Positions 25,340 through 35,421 of a stretch of 64,000 nucleotides of DNA are shown here, piece after piece (the stretch's first letter is position 1; the number at the start of each line of letters is the position of its first letter). The stretch is taken from assembly GCF_002848345.1 (NCBI RefSeq), contig NZ_CP025429.1, positions 372,001-436,000 of the forward strand. The letters run 5' to 3'. The stretch is from Chromobacterium sp. ATCC 53434. GTDB lineage: Bacteria > Pseudomonadota > Gammaproteobacteria > Burkholderiales > Chromobacteriaceae. Both the position numbers and the translations under genes were made by a program. The notes beneath the pieces were generated by a model. That model was not told the origin of the DNA. It was given only the letters and a program-made list of their open reading frames with translations, and searched no databases.

Positions 25340-26674
25340 TCAGCGGGCGATCAGCTGGTTGACGTCGCCGAGCACCTGCGGCTCCAGCTGGCCGGCCGAT
25401 TGCGCCAGCGACAGCCGCGCGGTCAGATAGCTGTACTTGGCGTTGGCCAGCGTGGTCAGCGTGCTGTAATAGGCCTGTTCGGCCTGCAGCAGGTCTATGC
25501 TGGTCCGTATGCCGACTTCCTTGCCCAGCCGGGTCGATTCCACCTTGCTCTTCGCCGAGACCAGCAGCTGTTGCTGGGCGCGCACCAGCGCCGCGCCGTT
25601 GGTGACGCCGAGAAACGCCTTGCGCACGTCTTCGCGGACCTGGCGGCGGGACGATTCCAGCTGCTCGCGCGCGGCTTCCTCCTGGGCGACCGCTTCGCGC
25701 ACCTGGGAGCTGATGCCGCCGCCGGAGAACAGCGGCACATTGACGGTGACGCCGATATTACTGCCGCGGGTATGCGGATAGCCGCCGAACTGGTTGCTGA
25801 CGGTATCGGCGTAGCCGGTGTTGAGGGTGACGGTGGGCAGGTGGTTGCCCTTTTTTTCTATCACCGTCTGGTGCGCCAGATCCAGGTTCTGCCGCGCGCT
25901 CTTGATCTTCAGGCTGTTCTGCAGCGCCATGTCGACCCAGGCATCGAGGCCGGCCGGTTTCGGCGCCTCCAGCGGCAGTTGCTCGCGCACCGTCTGGATG
26001 CCGGCCGGGTCCAGGCCGGTCAGCCGCTGCAGATTGTGCTGCGCCAGCTCCAGATTGTTGGCGTCGCTGATTTCCTGCGCGACGGCGCCGTCGTAGCCGG
26101 CCTGCGCCTCGTTGGTGTCGGTGATGGTGGCGGTGCCGACTTCGAAGGCGGTCTTGGCCTGCAGCAGCAGGTTCTGATAGGTCTTCTTGCTGGCGCGGGT
26201 GGCGGCCAGCGTGTCCTGGGCGCGCAACACGTCGAAATAGGCCTGGGAGATGTCGAGGATCAGCTGCTGCTCGGCGGCGTCGAAGGTGGTGTCGGCCAGT
26301 TCGGTGCCGAGCTTGCCCTTCTTGTAGCCGGTGTATTTGCCAACGTCGAACAGTGGCTGCTGCAGGTTCAGATTGTAGCCATGGGTCTGGTAGGCGGAGT
26401 TGGTGACGACATTGCCGTAGGCGTCCACCGCCTGCGATGGCTGCAGCGGATTGTTGTAAGTGTAGTTGCCGGTGGCGCTGATCTGCGGCAGCAGCTGGCT
26501 GCGGCCCTGCACCAACTTTTCCTGGCCGGCGTCGCGCTGGGCGCGCGAGACGGCGAAATCGGCGTTGTAGTTGCGGGCGGCTTGCCAGGCGCCGACGAGG
26601 TCGAAGGCGTGGCCGGGCGCGGACAGGCCCAGCATCAGCATGGCGGCGGGCAGGGCGAGGCGAGTGTTCTTCAT
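25340..26674 (-). CDS. TolC-family outer membrane efflux channel
   Basis: Outer-membrane trimeric channel that lets the RND pump discharge drugs to the outside. The 444-residue precursor has a signal peptide ending near APGHAFD. It has the two repeated TolC halves with long helical stretches, QPLFDVGKYTGYKKG in the first and VNVPLFSGGGISS in the second, the marks of the strand-helix joints. It lies 10 bases after the RND gene and closes the tetR-MFP-RND-tolC operon. A dedicated channel gene means that the pump need not borrow a general TolC. Confidence 0.93.
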   Translation of the reverse strand: MKNTRLALPAAMLMLGLSAPGHAFDLVGAWQAARNYNADFAVSRAQRDAGQEKLVQGRSQLLPQISATGNYTYNNPLQPSQAVDAYGNVVTNSAYQTHGYNLNLQQPLFDVGKYTGYKKGKLGTELADTTFDAAEQQLILDISQAYFDVLRAQDTLAATRASKKTYQNLLLQAKTAFEVGTATITDTNEAQAGYDGAVAQEISDANNLELAQHNLQRLTGLDPAGIQTVREQLPLEAPKPAGLDAWVDMALQNSLKIKSARQNLDLAHQTVIEKKGNHLPTVTLNTGYADTVSNQFGGYPHTRGSNIGVTVNVPLFSGGGISSQVREAVAQEEAAREQLESSRRQVREDVRKAFLGVTNGAALVRAQQQLLVSAKSKVESTRLGKEVGIRTSIDLLQAEQAYYSTLTTLANAKYSYLTARLSLAQSAGQLEPQVLGDVNQLIAR

Positions 26675-26684
26675 GTGTTGCTCG

Positions 26685-29600
26685 TTATTCTTGCTGTTGA
26701 ATCGGGCGCCGCTGTTCGCCGCGCGCCACGCCGAACCATTGGGCGTACAGCGCGGGCAGGAATAGCAGGGTCAATACGGTGGCCACCAGCAGGCCCCCCA
26801 TGATGGCCACCGCCATCGGTCCCCAGAAGGTGCTGCGGGTCAGCGGGATCATCGCCAGGATGGCGGCCAATGCCGTCAGCATTATGGGCCTAAAGCGTCG
26901 CACAGTGGAACCGATGATGGCCTCGAAGCGGTCTATGCCCTCGCCGATGTCCTGTTCTATCTGGTCCACCAGAATCACCGAATTGCGCATGATCATGCCG
27001 GACAGCGCGATCACCCCCAGCATCGCGACGAAGCCGAATGGGGCCTGGAAGGCAATCAGCGTAAGGGTCACGCCTATCATGCCCAGGGGCGCGGTCAGCA
27101 CCACCATCAACGTGCGCTGGAAGCTGTGCAGCTGCAACATCAGGAGTGTCAGAACTACAACAATCATCAACGGCGCCACCGCGGCGATCGCCCGTTGGGA
27201 CTTGCCGCTGGATTCCAGCGTGCCGCCGGTTTCGATGTGGTAGCCCAGCGGCAGCGTCTTCTCCAGCGCCTGCATCTGCGGCGCCAGCTGGCTGGAAACG
27301 TCGGCGCCCTGGACGCCGTCGGCGACGTCGGCGTTGACGGTGATCGTCGGCAGCCGGTTGCGGCGCCAGATGATGCCTTCCTCCGGCTGGTAGCGGATAT
27401 GGCCGATCTGCGACACCGGCACGAAGCGGCCGCTGCCGGTCTGTATCATCAGATTGCCGAGGCCGGCGACGTTCTTCTGCTCGGCCGGGTTCAAGCGCGC
27501 GACGATGGCGATGCTCTGGTTGTCTTCGCGGTAGGCGCTGACGGCGGAGCCGGAAATCAGCATCTGCAATTGCTGCGACAGTTGCTGCGAGCTGAGGCCC
27601 AGCACGCCGGCCTTGTCCTGGTCGATGTCTATCCGCAGCGCCTTCACCTGCTCGCCCCAGTTCTGGTTGACGTGCTGCGTGGCCGGATGCTTGCGCATCA
27701 GCGCCTCCACCCGGTCGGCGATCGCGCGCACCTGGCCGTGGTCCGGGCCCATCACGCGGAACTGCACCGGGTAACCGACCGGCGGGCCGTTTTCCAGCCG
27801 GGTGACGCGGCCGCGCACCAGCGGGAAGTCGTTGTCGAACAATTTCTCCAGCCGGGCCTTCACTTTCTCGCGCACGTGCTCGTCGCCGGTCATCACCATC
27901 AGCTGGGCGTAGTTGATGTGCTGTTGCTGCTGGTCCAGCGGCAGATAGAAGCGCGGACTGCCGCTGCCGACATAGCTGGTGACGCTGACGACGTCGGAAT
28001 CGGCGCGGGCCAGCCTCTCCATCTTTTCCACCTGTTCCAGCGTGGCGTGGTAGCTGGCGCCGCGCGGCAGCCACATGTCCACCATCAGTTCAGGCCGGTT
28101 GGACGAGGGGAAGAACTGCTGGGCGACGAATAGCTTGAACGCCAGCAGCGACAGGACGAAGGCGGCCAGCGTGGCGGCGATCACCGTCTTGCGGCGGTCC
28201 AGGCACCATTCCACTGTCCGGCGGAAACGCTGGTAGAACGGCCGCTGGTAGACGTCGTGGTGCTCGCCCTGATGCGCGTGCGCCGGCAGCAGCTTGTAGC
28301 CCAGATACGGGGTGAACACCACGGCGACGATCCACGACAGCACCAGCGCGATGCCGACGACGGCGAACAGGCTGAACACGTATTCGCCGGCCATCGACTT
28401 GGCCAGTCCCACCGGCAGGAAGGTGGCGGCGGTGATCAGCGTGCCGGTCAGCATCGGGAAGGCGGTGCTGGTATAGGCGTAGGTGGCGGCCTGGAACTTG
28501 TTCCAGCCCTGTTCCAGCTTCAGCGCCATCATTTCCACCGCGATGATGGCGTCGTCGACCAACAGGCCCAGCGCGATGATCAGCGAGCCCAGCGAGATGC
28601 GCTGCAGATCGATGTTGAAGAAGTACATGGCGAGGAAGGTCATCGCCAGCACCAGCGGGATGGACAGCGCCACCACGATGCCGGTGCGCAGGCCCAGGCT
28701 GAAGAAGCTGACGGCGAGCACGATGACCACCGCCTCCACCAGCGAGCGCATGAATTCGCCGACCGCGTCGTGCACCACCTTGGGCTGGTCCGACACCGCG
28801 TGGATCTCGACGCCTATCGGCAGCTTGCTCTTGATGGCGGCGATGGAGACGTCCAGATTGGCGCCCAGCTTCAGCACGTCGCCGCCGCTCTTCATGCTGA
28901 TGGCCAGCGCCAGCACCGGCTTGCCGTTGTAGCGCACGCTGGTCGTCGGCGGGTCGATGTAGCCGCGCGAGACGGCGGCGATGTCGCCGAGGCGGAAGGT
29001 CTTGCCGCCGACGGTTACCGGCGTCGCGGCCACCGCCGCCACCGAATCGTATTTGCCGGTGGGCCGCACCCAGATGCGGTCGCTGGCGGTTTCGAAGGTG
29101 CCGGCCGGCGTCATCGCGTTCTGTTGTTGCAGCGCCTGCCAGATCGCGCGGCTGTCCAGGCCCAGGCTGGCCAGCTTCGCGCTGGACAGGTCGACGTGTA
29201 TCTGCTGTTCCTGCCGGCCCAGCACCTGGACCTTGGCCACGTCCGGCACCCGCAGCAGTTCCTGCTTGGCGGCCTCGACGTAGCGGCGCAGCGCTTCGTA
29301 GCCGAAGCCGTCGCCGCTGAAGGCGTAGATATTGCCGAAGGTGTCGCCGAACTCGTCGTTGAAGAACGGGCCCTGCGCGCCGGACGGCAGCGTGTAGGCG
29401 ATGTCGCCGAGCTTCTTGCGCACCTGGTACCACAGCTGCGGCACGTTTTTCGGCGGCACGTCTTCGCGCAGCGACACCACCAGCAGGCTCTCGCCCGGCT
29501 TGGTATAGCTTTGCACGTTGTCGATCTCGCCCATCTCCTGCAGCTTCTCTTCCAGCTTGTCGGTGACCTGCCGCTCCATTTCGACGGTGCTGGCGCCGGG

Positions 29601-29762
29601 CCAGTTGGCCTGCACCAGCATAGACTTGAAGGTGAACTCCGGGTCTTCCTTCTGACCCAGCTGGGTGTAGGCCCAGGTGCCGGCCAGCATCAGCATCACC
29701 ATCAGGTAGCGCACCAGCGGCTGGTGGCGCAGCGCCCATTCGGACAGATTGAGTTTTTTCAT
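26685..29762 (-). CDS. RND-family efflux pump, inner membrane transporter
   Basis: Proton-driven tripartite pump subunit of 1025 residues. It has the typical plan: one N-terminal membrane helix (about 17-35), a large periplasmic loop with PASTVEMERQV-like start, helices TM2-6 containing the proton-relay motif LGLLVDDAIIAVEMM, a second periplasmic loop, and helices TM7-12 with ALSGMIMRNSVILVDQIEQ. The run GLRTGIVVALSIPLVLAMTF is characteristic. The closest type in my reading is the drug-efflux (HAE1/MexF-like) group rather than metal pumps. GAGGA precedes the ATG. It is located between the adaptor and the channel genes. Confidence 0.94.
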   Translation of the reverse strand: MKKLNLSEWALRHQPLVRYLMVMLMLAGTWAYTQLGQKEDPEFTFKSMLVQANWPGASTVEMERQVTDKLEEKLQEMGEIDNVQSYTKPGESLLVVSLREDVPPKNVPQLWYQVRKKLGDIAYTLPSGAQGPFFNDEFGDTFGNIYAFSGDGFGYEALRRYVEAAKQELLRVPDVAKVQVLGRQEQQIHVDLSSAKLASLGLDSRAIWQALQQQNAMTPAGTFETASDRIWVRPTGKYDSVAAVAATPVTVGGKTFRLGDIAAVSRGYIDPPTTSVRYNGKPVLALAISMKSGGDVLKLGANLDVSIAAIKSKLPIGVEIHAVSDQPKVVHDAVGEFMRSLVEAVVIVLAVSFFSLGLRTGIVVALSIPLVLAMTFLAMYFFNIDLQRISLGSLIIALGLLVDDAIIAVEMMALKLEQGWNKFQAATYAYTSTAFPMLTGTLITAATFLPVGLAKSMAGEYVFSLFAVVGIALVLSWIVAVVFTPYLGYKLLPAHAHQGEHHDVYQRPFYQRFRRTVEWCLDRRKTVIAATLAAFVLSLLAFKLFVAQQFFPSSNRPELMVDMWLPRGASYHATLEQVEKMERLARADSDVVSVTSYVGSGSPRFYLPLDQQQQHINYAQLMVMTGDEHVREKVKARLEKLFDNDFPLVRGRVTRLENGPPVGYPVQFRVMGPDHGQVRAIADRVEALMRKHPATQHVNQNWGEQVKALRIDIDQDKAGVLGLSSQQLSQQLQMLISGSAVSAYREDNQSIAIVARLNPAEQKNVAGLGNLMIQTGSGRFVPVSQIGHIRYQPEEGIIWRRNRLPTITVNADVADGVQGADVSSQLAPQMQALEKTLPLGYHIETGGTLESSGKSQRAIAAVAPLMIVVVLTLLMLQLHSFQRTLMVVLTAPLGMIGVTLTLIAFQAPFGFVAMLGVIALSGMIMRNSVILVDQIEQDIGEGIDRFEAIIGSTVRRFRPIMLTALAAILAMIPLTRSTFWGPMAVAIMGGLLVATVLTLLFLPALYAQWFGVARGEQRRPIQQQE

Positions 29763-29772
29763 CGTCCGTTCC

Positions 29773-30843
29773 TCACTGGCCCAGCAGCTTGACGCGCTGG
29801 CCCTCGCGCAGCAGATGCACGCCGGCGGTGACCACCTTGTCGCCCGGGCGGATGCCGGAGGCGATGACGGCGCCGTTGTCGTCTATCGACGCCACTTGCA
29901 CCGGCTTGCGGCTGACGCGCAGGGTTTGGCTGTCTATCGTCCACAGGTATTGCCGGCCCTGCAGGTCCAGCAGGGCGGTAAGCGGCAGCTTGAGCTCGCC
30001 GCTGGCGCGGGCGGGAAGGCTGGCGGTGGCGGTCATGCCTAGTTGCAGCGCGCGGCTGTCGCCGCTCAGCGCGATGCGCGCCGGATAGGTGCGGGTGGCC
30101 GGATCGGCGTCGGCGGCCAGCTCGCGCAGCCGGCCCTCCAGCGGCGCGCCGCCCTTCCACAGCGTCACCCGGAAGGCGCCGGCCTTGCGCACCGCGTCCA
30201 GCGCGTTCTCCGGCACCTGGACGGCGACTTCGCGCGCGCCGTCCTGAGACAGCCGGGCCACCGGCTGGCCGGCGGCGACGACCAGGCCCGGTTCGGCCTG
30301 CATCTGGCCGATGACGCCGTCGGCGTCGGCCGTCAGCGTCGCGTAGCCGGTCTGGTTGCGGCTGGACGACAGCGCGGCGCGGGCCTGGTTGACCTTGGCC
30401 TGGGCGGCGTTGACGCCGTTCTGCTGCGAGTCCACCTGGGCCTGGCTGACGAATTGCTTGGCCAGCAACTCGCGGTAGCGCTTCAGATTCAGCTGCTGCT
30501 GGGCGAGGTCGGAGTCGGCCGCCGCCAGTTGCGCCTGCTTGGCGGCCAGGTCCAGCTGGTAGTCGCCGGGGTCCAGCCGCGCCAGCGCCTGTCCTTTCTT
30601 CACGTGCTCGCCGCTGTTGACGAGCTTGGCCACCACCTTGCCGGCCACGCGGAAGGCGAGCTGGGTCTCGTGGCGGGCGCGGATTTCGCCGGCGTAGCTG
30701 TCGCCGGCCTGCGTGGCGTCGGCGCCGGCGACGGCGTAGCGCACCGGGCGAATGTCTTCGGGCGCGGCGGCCTTGTCCTGGCAGGCCGACAGGCCAAGGG
30801 CGCCGGCGAGCGCGAGGCCGGAGAAAAGGAGGCGTTTCATCAT
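29773..30843 (-). CDS. RND efflux periplasmic adaptor (membrane fusion protein)
   Basis: Lipid-anchored adaptor that joins the RND pump to the outer-membrane channel. The precursor starts with a lipoprotein signal ending in LGLSAC, followed by a lipoyl-like half (VAGKVVAKLVNSGEHVKKGQ), a coiled coil, the second lipoyl half (ADADGVIGQMQAEPGLVV) and a beta barrel. The start at 30843 is chosen because it gives an ATGA overlap with the tetR stop codon, showing translational coupling; a second ATG follows directly at 30840. About 356 residues, usual for the family. Confidence 0.93.
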   Translation of the reverse strand: MMKRLLFSGLALAGALGLSACQDKAAAPEDIRPVRYAVAGADATQAGDSYAGEIRARHETQLAFRVAGKVVAKLVNSGEHVKKGQALARLDPGDYQLDLAAKQAQLAAADSDLAQQQLNLKRYRELLAKQFVSQAQVDSQQNGVNAAQAKVNQARAALSSSRNQTGYATLTADADGVIGQMQAEPGLVVAAGQPVARLSQDGAREVAVQVPENALDAVRKAGAFRVTLWKGGAPLEGRLRELAADADPATRTYPARIALSGDSRALQLGMTATASLPARASGELKLPLTALLDLQGRQYLWTIDSQTLRVSRKPVQVASIDDNGAVIASGIRPGDKVVTAGVHLLREGQRVKLLGQ

Positions 30844-31502
30844 TGCGGGTCCTGGGGAGCGGTCTGGTGCATGCCTTGCAGCATCAGTTGCAGCGAGGTC
30901 TTGAGGAATTGCAGCGGGTTCTGGGCGATGCTGTCGCAGCAGCCGGGAACCAGCGCGAACGAGTGGCTGAGTATCATCGTCATCATCATCGGCGAGGTCA
31001 GCGTGTCGATCGCGTAATCGAGATGGAGCGGGCGGAATTCGCCGTTGTCCATGCCGCGCTGGATGATGTGGCCCAGCAGCTGGCGCGCCGGCAGGATGGC
31101 CTCGTCGTAGTAGAAGCGCGTCAGATCCGGGAAGTTGGTGGCCTCGGCCGCCATCAGCTTGCACAGGCCGGCGGCGCGGGTGGAGCCGATGTGGGTCCAC
31201 CAGTCCTCCAGCGCCAGCATCAGCAACTGGCTGCTGCTGAAGCCGTGCAGCTGTTCCAGCTGCGCGCTCATCGCATGGACGCGGGCGACGATGGTTTCGC
31301 GCACCACCGCCTTGAAGATCTCTTCCTTGTTCTGGAAATACAGATAGGGCGTGCCCTTGGTGACGCCGGCGGCGCGGGCGATGTCTTCCATCTTGGTCGC
31401 CAGATAGCCCTTGTCGACGAACAGCGTCAGCGCGGCGTCGAGTATCTCGCCCGGGCGGGCGTCCTTCTTGCGCTGCCAGCGGCTGGAGCCGGTTTCTCCC
31501 AT
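30840..31502 (-). CDS. TetR-family repressor of the efflux operon
   Basis: The 220-residue protein has an N-terminal TetR helix-turn-helix (residues about 18-65; AGVTKGTPYLYFQNKEEIFK is the signature) and a C-terminal ligand-binding domain of the AcrR-like kind. It is unusual in being the first gene of the operon it presumably represses, with its stop codon overlapping the adaptor start. The start at 31502 is preferred to the ATG at 31568, because a palindromic operator lies at 31513-31528, which belongs in the promoter and not in the gene. Inducer unknown. Confidence 0.88.
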   Translation of the reverse strand: MGETGSSRWQRKKDARPGEILDAALTLFVDKGYLATKMEDIARAAGVTKGTPYLYFQNKEEIFKAVVRETIVARVHAMSAQLEQLHGFSSSQLLMLALEDWWTHIGSTRAAGLCKLMAAEATNFPDLTRFYYDEAILPARQLLGHIIQRGMDNGEFRPLHLDYAIDTLTSPMMMTMILSHSFALVPGCCDSIAQNPLQFLKTSLQLMLQGMHQTAPQDPQ

Positions 31503-31512
31503 GTCGATCTTT

Positions 31513-31528
31513 CTGAATGCTTGTTCAG
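31513..31528. promoter_or_regulatory. Probable TetR operator
   Basis: CTGAA-TGCTTG-TTCAG is an inverted repeat with perfect 5-bp arms, 10 bases before the tetR start. It resembles operators of AcrR-like TetR repressors and suits autoregulation. Confidence 0.6.
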
Positions 31529-31642
31529 TAATGTCGGCACTGTAGGCCTTTGGGCCAGTATCCGGCAATTAATAAATCACAGTTCAGCAACTGCAGTGAT
31601 TAAAATGCAACACGTAATCCGAAATCGCCGACCAGCCGTTAA

Positions 31643-32545
<903 letters not shown>

Positions 32546-32599
32546 CCTGGCCCGGCGGCCCCTCTCCCGGCGGCGGCCGTTGTTCTATAGTAACGGCAT

Positions 32600-32636
32600 A
32601 CCGCGACGGCGGCGCGATGCGCCGCGGTCGCGGTGT
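32600..32636 (+). promoter_or_regulatory. Strong hairpin in front of the CBS-domain gene
   Basis: CCGCGACGGCGGCGC (32602-32616) pairs with GCGCCGCGGTCGCGG (32620-32634) except for one G-G mismatch, loop GAT. A TATAGT at 32587-32592 just upstream could be a -10 box, which would put the hairpin in the 5' untranslated leader. No T run follows, so it is not a standard terminator. Confidence 0.4.
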
Positions 32637-32663
32637 CATAGAGCGAAAAAGGGGAGAGGCAGC

Positions 32664-33098
32664 ATGCAGACCGTAAGACAATTGATGGATGGCAAGTCCA
32701 ACCGCGCGCTGGTGTACGTGACGCCGGACAGCACGGTGTTCCAGGCGCTGCAGGTGATGGCCGAGAACGATATCGGCGCGGTGCTGGTGATGGAGTCCGG
32801 CGACATCGTCGGCATCTTCTCCGAACGCGACTACGCGCGCCGCATCGTGCTGCAGGGCCGGACCTCGGCCGGGACCAAGGTGCGCGACATCATGACCAGC
32901 CGCGTCGTCTACGTGACGCCGCAGCAGACGCTGGACGAATGCATGTCGCTGATGACCGAGAAGCGCATCCGCCACCTGCCGGTGATGGAGGGGCAGACCG
33001 TGCTCGGCATCCTGTCCATCGGCGACCTGGTGCGCGCGACGATAGACGAGCAGGCGCAGGTGATCAATCACCTGGTGCACTACATCCAGTCGGCCTGA
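32664..33098 (+). CDS. Two-CBS-domain protein
   Basis: A 144-residue cytoplasmic protein made of a tandem CBS pair (about residues 10-65 and 74-130) and nothing else. Such modules bind adenosine nucleotides and regulate partners; no partner is visible here. Diagnostic runs are DIGAVLVMESGDIVGIFSERD and the second-copy RIRHLPVMEGQTVLGILSIGD pattern. The ATG at 32664 follows GGGGAG at 32651-32656. Stand-alone CBS-pair proteins are common in betaproteobacteria, and their function is mostly unknown. Confidence 0.88.
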   Translation: MQTVRQLMDGKSNRALVYVTPDSTVFQALQVMAENDIGAVLVMESGDIVGIFSERDYARRIVLQGRTSAGTKVRDIMTSRVVYVTPQQTLDECMSLMTEKRIRHLPVMEGQTVLGILSIGDLVRATIDEQAQVINHLVHYIQSA

Positions 33099-33147
33099 GC
33101 CGCCGGGTCCAGCGGCCCGCCTTGCGCGGGCCGTCGCGTTGGCGGCG

Positions 33148-33915
33148 CTAGGCCGGCATCGGCACGATGCGCAGCCGCAGCGCCCGCAAGGCCGGTGCCA
33201 CCGCCTCCCGCATCGCCGTCTGGTCGAAGGCGAAGGCCGGTCCGCTGGCGTTCAGCGCCATCGCCGGCTGGCCGGGCAGCAGCGCCGGCAGATGGATGCC
33301 GACCGCCATCACGTCCGGTTCGTATTCGCCGAACGACGCCGTGTAGCCGCGCAGCCGGTAGTCGGCGCAGGCCTGGCGCAGCCGCGTCTCCAAGGCCGGC
33401 CAGTCGGCGCCGTGGCGCGCGGCCAGCAGCGGCAGCAGCGCCTCGCGCTCGGCCTGCGGCAGGCCGGCGAAATAGGCGCGGCCTATCGCCGTGGTGGCCA
33501 GCGGCACCCGCGAGCCGGTGCTCAGCTGCACCGACACCCGCGCCTGGCTGCGGCAGGTTTCCAGATACACCATGTCGCTGCCGTCGCATAGCGCCAGGCT
33601 GACCGACACATTGTTGGCCAGCGCGAATTCCCGCATCAGCGGCGCCGCTGATGCGCGCACGTCGTAGCCGGCCAGCGCCGCCGTCCCCAGCGCCAGCAGC
33701 GCCAGTCCCAGCCGGTATTGGCCGCCGTCCCCGTCCTGCTGCAGATAACCGAGCCGGGTCAGCGTATGGCTCAAGCGGGACACCGTCGATTTCGGCAGGC
33801 CGGTGCGTCGCGCCAGTTCCTGATTGGACAGCGTGCCTTCCCCGGGGCGAAACGCCGCCAGCACCTCCAGGCCGCGCGCCAGCGCCGTGATGAATTGCCG
33901 ATCTTCCTGTTGCAT
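33148..33915 (-). CDS. IclR-family transcriptional regulator
   Basis: The 255-residue protein has an N-terminal winged helix (about residues 8-70: LSNQELARRTGLPKSTVSR) and a C-terminal IclR effector domain (about 85-250, with VPLATTAIGRAYFAGLP). The start at 33915 has GAGG 7 bases upstream and is preferred to the ATG at 33927. The gene is divergent from gcdH across a short shared promoter region that holds a strong palindrome, so it likely controls glutaryl-CoA dehydrogenase expression. The effector is probably glutarate or a related acid (inference). Confidence 0.9.
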   Translation of the reverse strand: MQQEDRQFITALARGLEVLAAFRPGEGTLSNQELARRTGLPKSTVSRLSHTLTRLGYLQQDGDGGQYRLGLALLALGTAALAGYDVRASAAPLMREFALANNVSVSLALCDGSDMVYLETCRSQARVSVQLSTGSRVPLATTAIGRAYFAGLPQAEREALLPLLAARHGADWPALETRLRQACADYRLRGYTASFGEYEPDVMAVGIHLPALLPGQPAMALNASGPAFAFDQTAMREAVAPALRALRLRIVPMPA

Positions 33916-34014
33916 CTCTGTCCTCATTACGGCAACGGTTTTGCCACATGACAGGTAAATCGCTTTACAAGCCGGTGGCAGAGTGTTTAGTCTATTTTGC
34001 ATAGTGAAATCCAA

Positions 34015-34029
34015 TTCCGCAATGCGGAA
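34015..34029. promoter_or_regulatory. Probable IclR operator upstream of gcdH
   Basis: TTCCGCA-A-TGCGGAA is a perfect palindrome with 7-bp arms, ending 18 bases before the gcdH start. A degenerate copy centred 20 bases upstream (33995-34009) would lie on the same face of the helix. Palindromes of this type are bound by IclR-family regulators. Confidence 0.7.
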
Positions 34030-34047
34030 CTGATTGGGAGAAGGCAA

Positions 34048-35235
34048 ATGGCAGCAAACTCGCAGCGCGCCCGGTTCGCTTGGGAAGATCCGTTGTTGTT
34101 GGACGAGGAGTTGACCGAGGAGGAGCGACTGGTGCGGCAGAGCGCGCACGAGTACTGCCAGCAGCGGCTGATGCCGCGGGTGCTGACGGCCAACCGCGAG
34201 GAGCGCTTCGATCGCGAGATCATCAGCGAGATGGGCGAGCTGGGCCTGCTCGGCTGCACGATAGAAGGCTACGGCTGCGCCGGCCTGTCCCACGTCGCCT
34301 ACGGCCTGGTGGCGCGCGAGGTCGAGCGGGTCGATTCCGGCTACCGTTCGGCGATGAGCGTGCAGTCCAGCCTGGTGATGTACCCGATCTGGGCCTATGG
34401 CTCCGACGCGCAAAAGGACAAATACCTGCCCAAGCTCGCCAGCGGCGAGTGGCTGGGCTGCTTCGGCCTGACCGAACCGGATTCCGGTTCCGATCCGGCC
34501 AGCATGAAGACCCGCGCCCGCAAGGTCGACGGCGGCTATCTGCTGTCCGGCAGCAAGATGTGGATCACCAATAGTCCGGCCGCCGACGTGTTCGTGGTCT
34601 GGGCCAAGGACGACGACGACGAGATTCGCGGCTTCGTGCTGGAGAAGGGCATGAAGGGCCTGTCGGCGCCGGCGATACACGGCAAGTTCTCGTTGCGCGC
34701 GTCCATCACCGGCGAAATCGTCATGGACGACGTGCTGGTGCCGGAAGAGCAGCTGCTGCCCGGCGTCAAAGGCCTGAAGGGACCATTCGGCTGCCTGAAC
34801 AAGGCGCGCTACGGCATCGCCTGGGGCGCGATGGGCGCCGCCGAGTTCTGCTGGCACGCCGCGCGCCAGTACACGCTGGACCGCCAGCAGTTCGGCCGGC
34901 CGCTGGCCGCCAATCAGCTGATCCAGCTGAAGCTGGCGAATATGCAGACCGAGATCGCGCTGGGCCTGTCGGCCGCGCTGCGCGTCGGCCGGCTGATGGA
35001 CGAGGGCCGCGCCGCGCCGGAAATGATCTCGCTGATCAAGCGCAACAACTGCGGCAAGGCGTTGGATATCGCCCGCGTCGCCCGCGACATGCATGGCGGC
35101 AACGGCATCAGCGACGAATTCCATGTGATCCGCCACGTGATGAATCTGGAGGCGGTCAACACTTATGAGGGCACGCACGATGTGCATGCTCTGATTCTGG
35201 GCCGAGCCCAGACCGGTATTCAGGCGTTTGCCTGA
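34048..35235 (+). CDS. gcdH: Glutaryl-CoA dehydrogenase GcdH
   Basis: FAD enzyme that oxidises and decarboxylates glutaryl-CoA to crotonyl-CoA, passing electrons to ETF. The 395-residue acyl-CoA dehydrogenase has [15 protein letters not shown] and the flavin-site [17 protein letters not shown]. The catalytic Glu lies in [17 protein letters not shown], almost exactly the ending of human and bacterial GcdH, which separates it from ordinary fatty-acid enzymes. The ATG at 34048 follows GGGAGAAGG; upstream in-frame codons lack support. It is divergent from the iclR gene and followed by a terminator and then the CoA-transferase gene, forming a glutarate/lysine-degradation module. Confidence 0.94.
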   Translation: MAANSQRARFAWEDPLLLDEELTEEERLVRQSAHEYCQQRLMPRVLTANREERFDREIISEMGELGLLGCTIEGYGCAGLSHVAYGLVAREVERVDSGYRSAMSVQSSLVMYPIWAYGSDAQKDKYLPKLASGEWLGCFGLTEPDSGSDPASMKTRARKVDGGYLLSGSKMWITNSPAADVFVVWAKDDDDEIRGFVLEKGMKGLSAPAIHGKFSLRASITGEIVMDDVLVPEEQLLPGVKGLKGPFGCLNKARYGIAWGAMGAAEFCWHAARQYTLDRQQFGRPLAANQLIQLKLANMQTEIALGLSAALRVGRLMDEGRAAPEMISLIKRNNCGKALDIARVARDMHGGNGISDEFHVIRHVMNLEAVNTYEGTHDVHALILGRAQTGIQAFA

Positions 35236-35291
35236 TAAGCCGGCGCGGCCGGAGGGCCGGTCGCGCCGTTGATTCCTGTCTGTCCTTTGTT

Positions 35292-35318
35292 GGCCCGGCT
35301 TGCCGGGCCGTTTTTTTT
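35292..35318 (+). terminator. Terminator after gcdH
   Basis: GGCCCGGC and GCCGGGCC form the stem (35292-35309), followed by G and a run of eight T. Confidence 0.88.
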
Positions 35319-35421
35319 ATCGCGGCTGAGCCGGGGACGGCTAGGCGGCGACGGGGTCCGCGGCGCGGGAGTCTCGCGCCGGCGGGCGGCATCATCACGG
35401 TGGGCTGTGAAGGAGAGCGCG

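Noticed and set aside
33113..33133. Terminator between the convergent CBS and iclR genes
   Set aside because: CGGCCCGC/GCGGGCCG forms a hairpin, but no T run follows on either strand, so it is not called.
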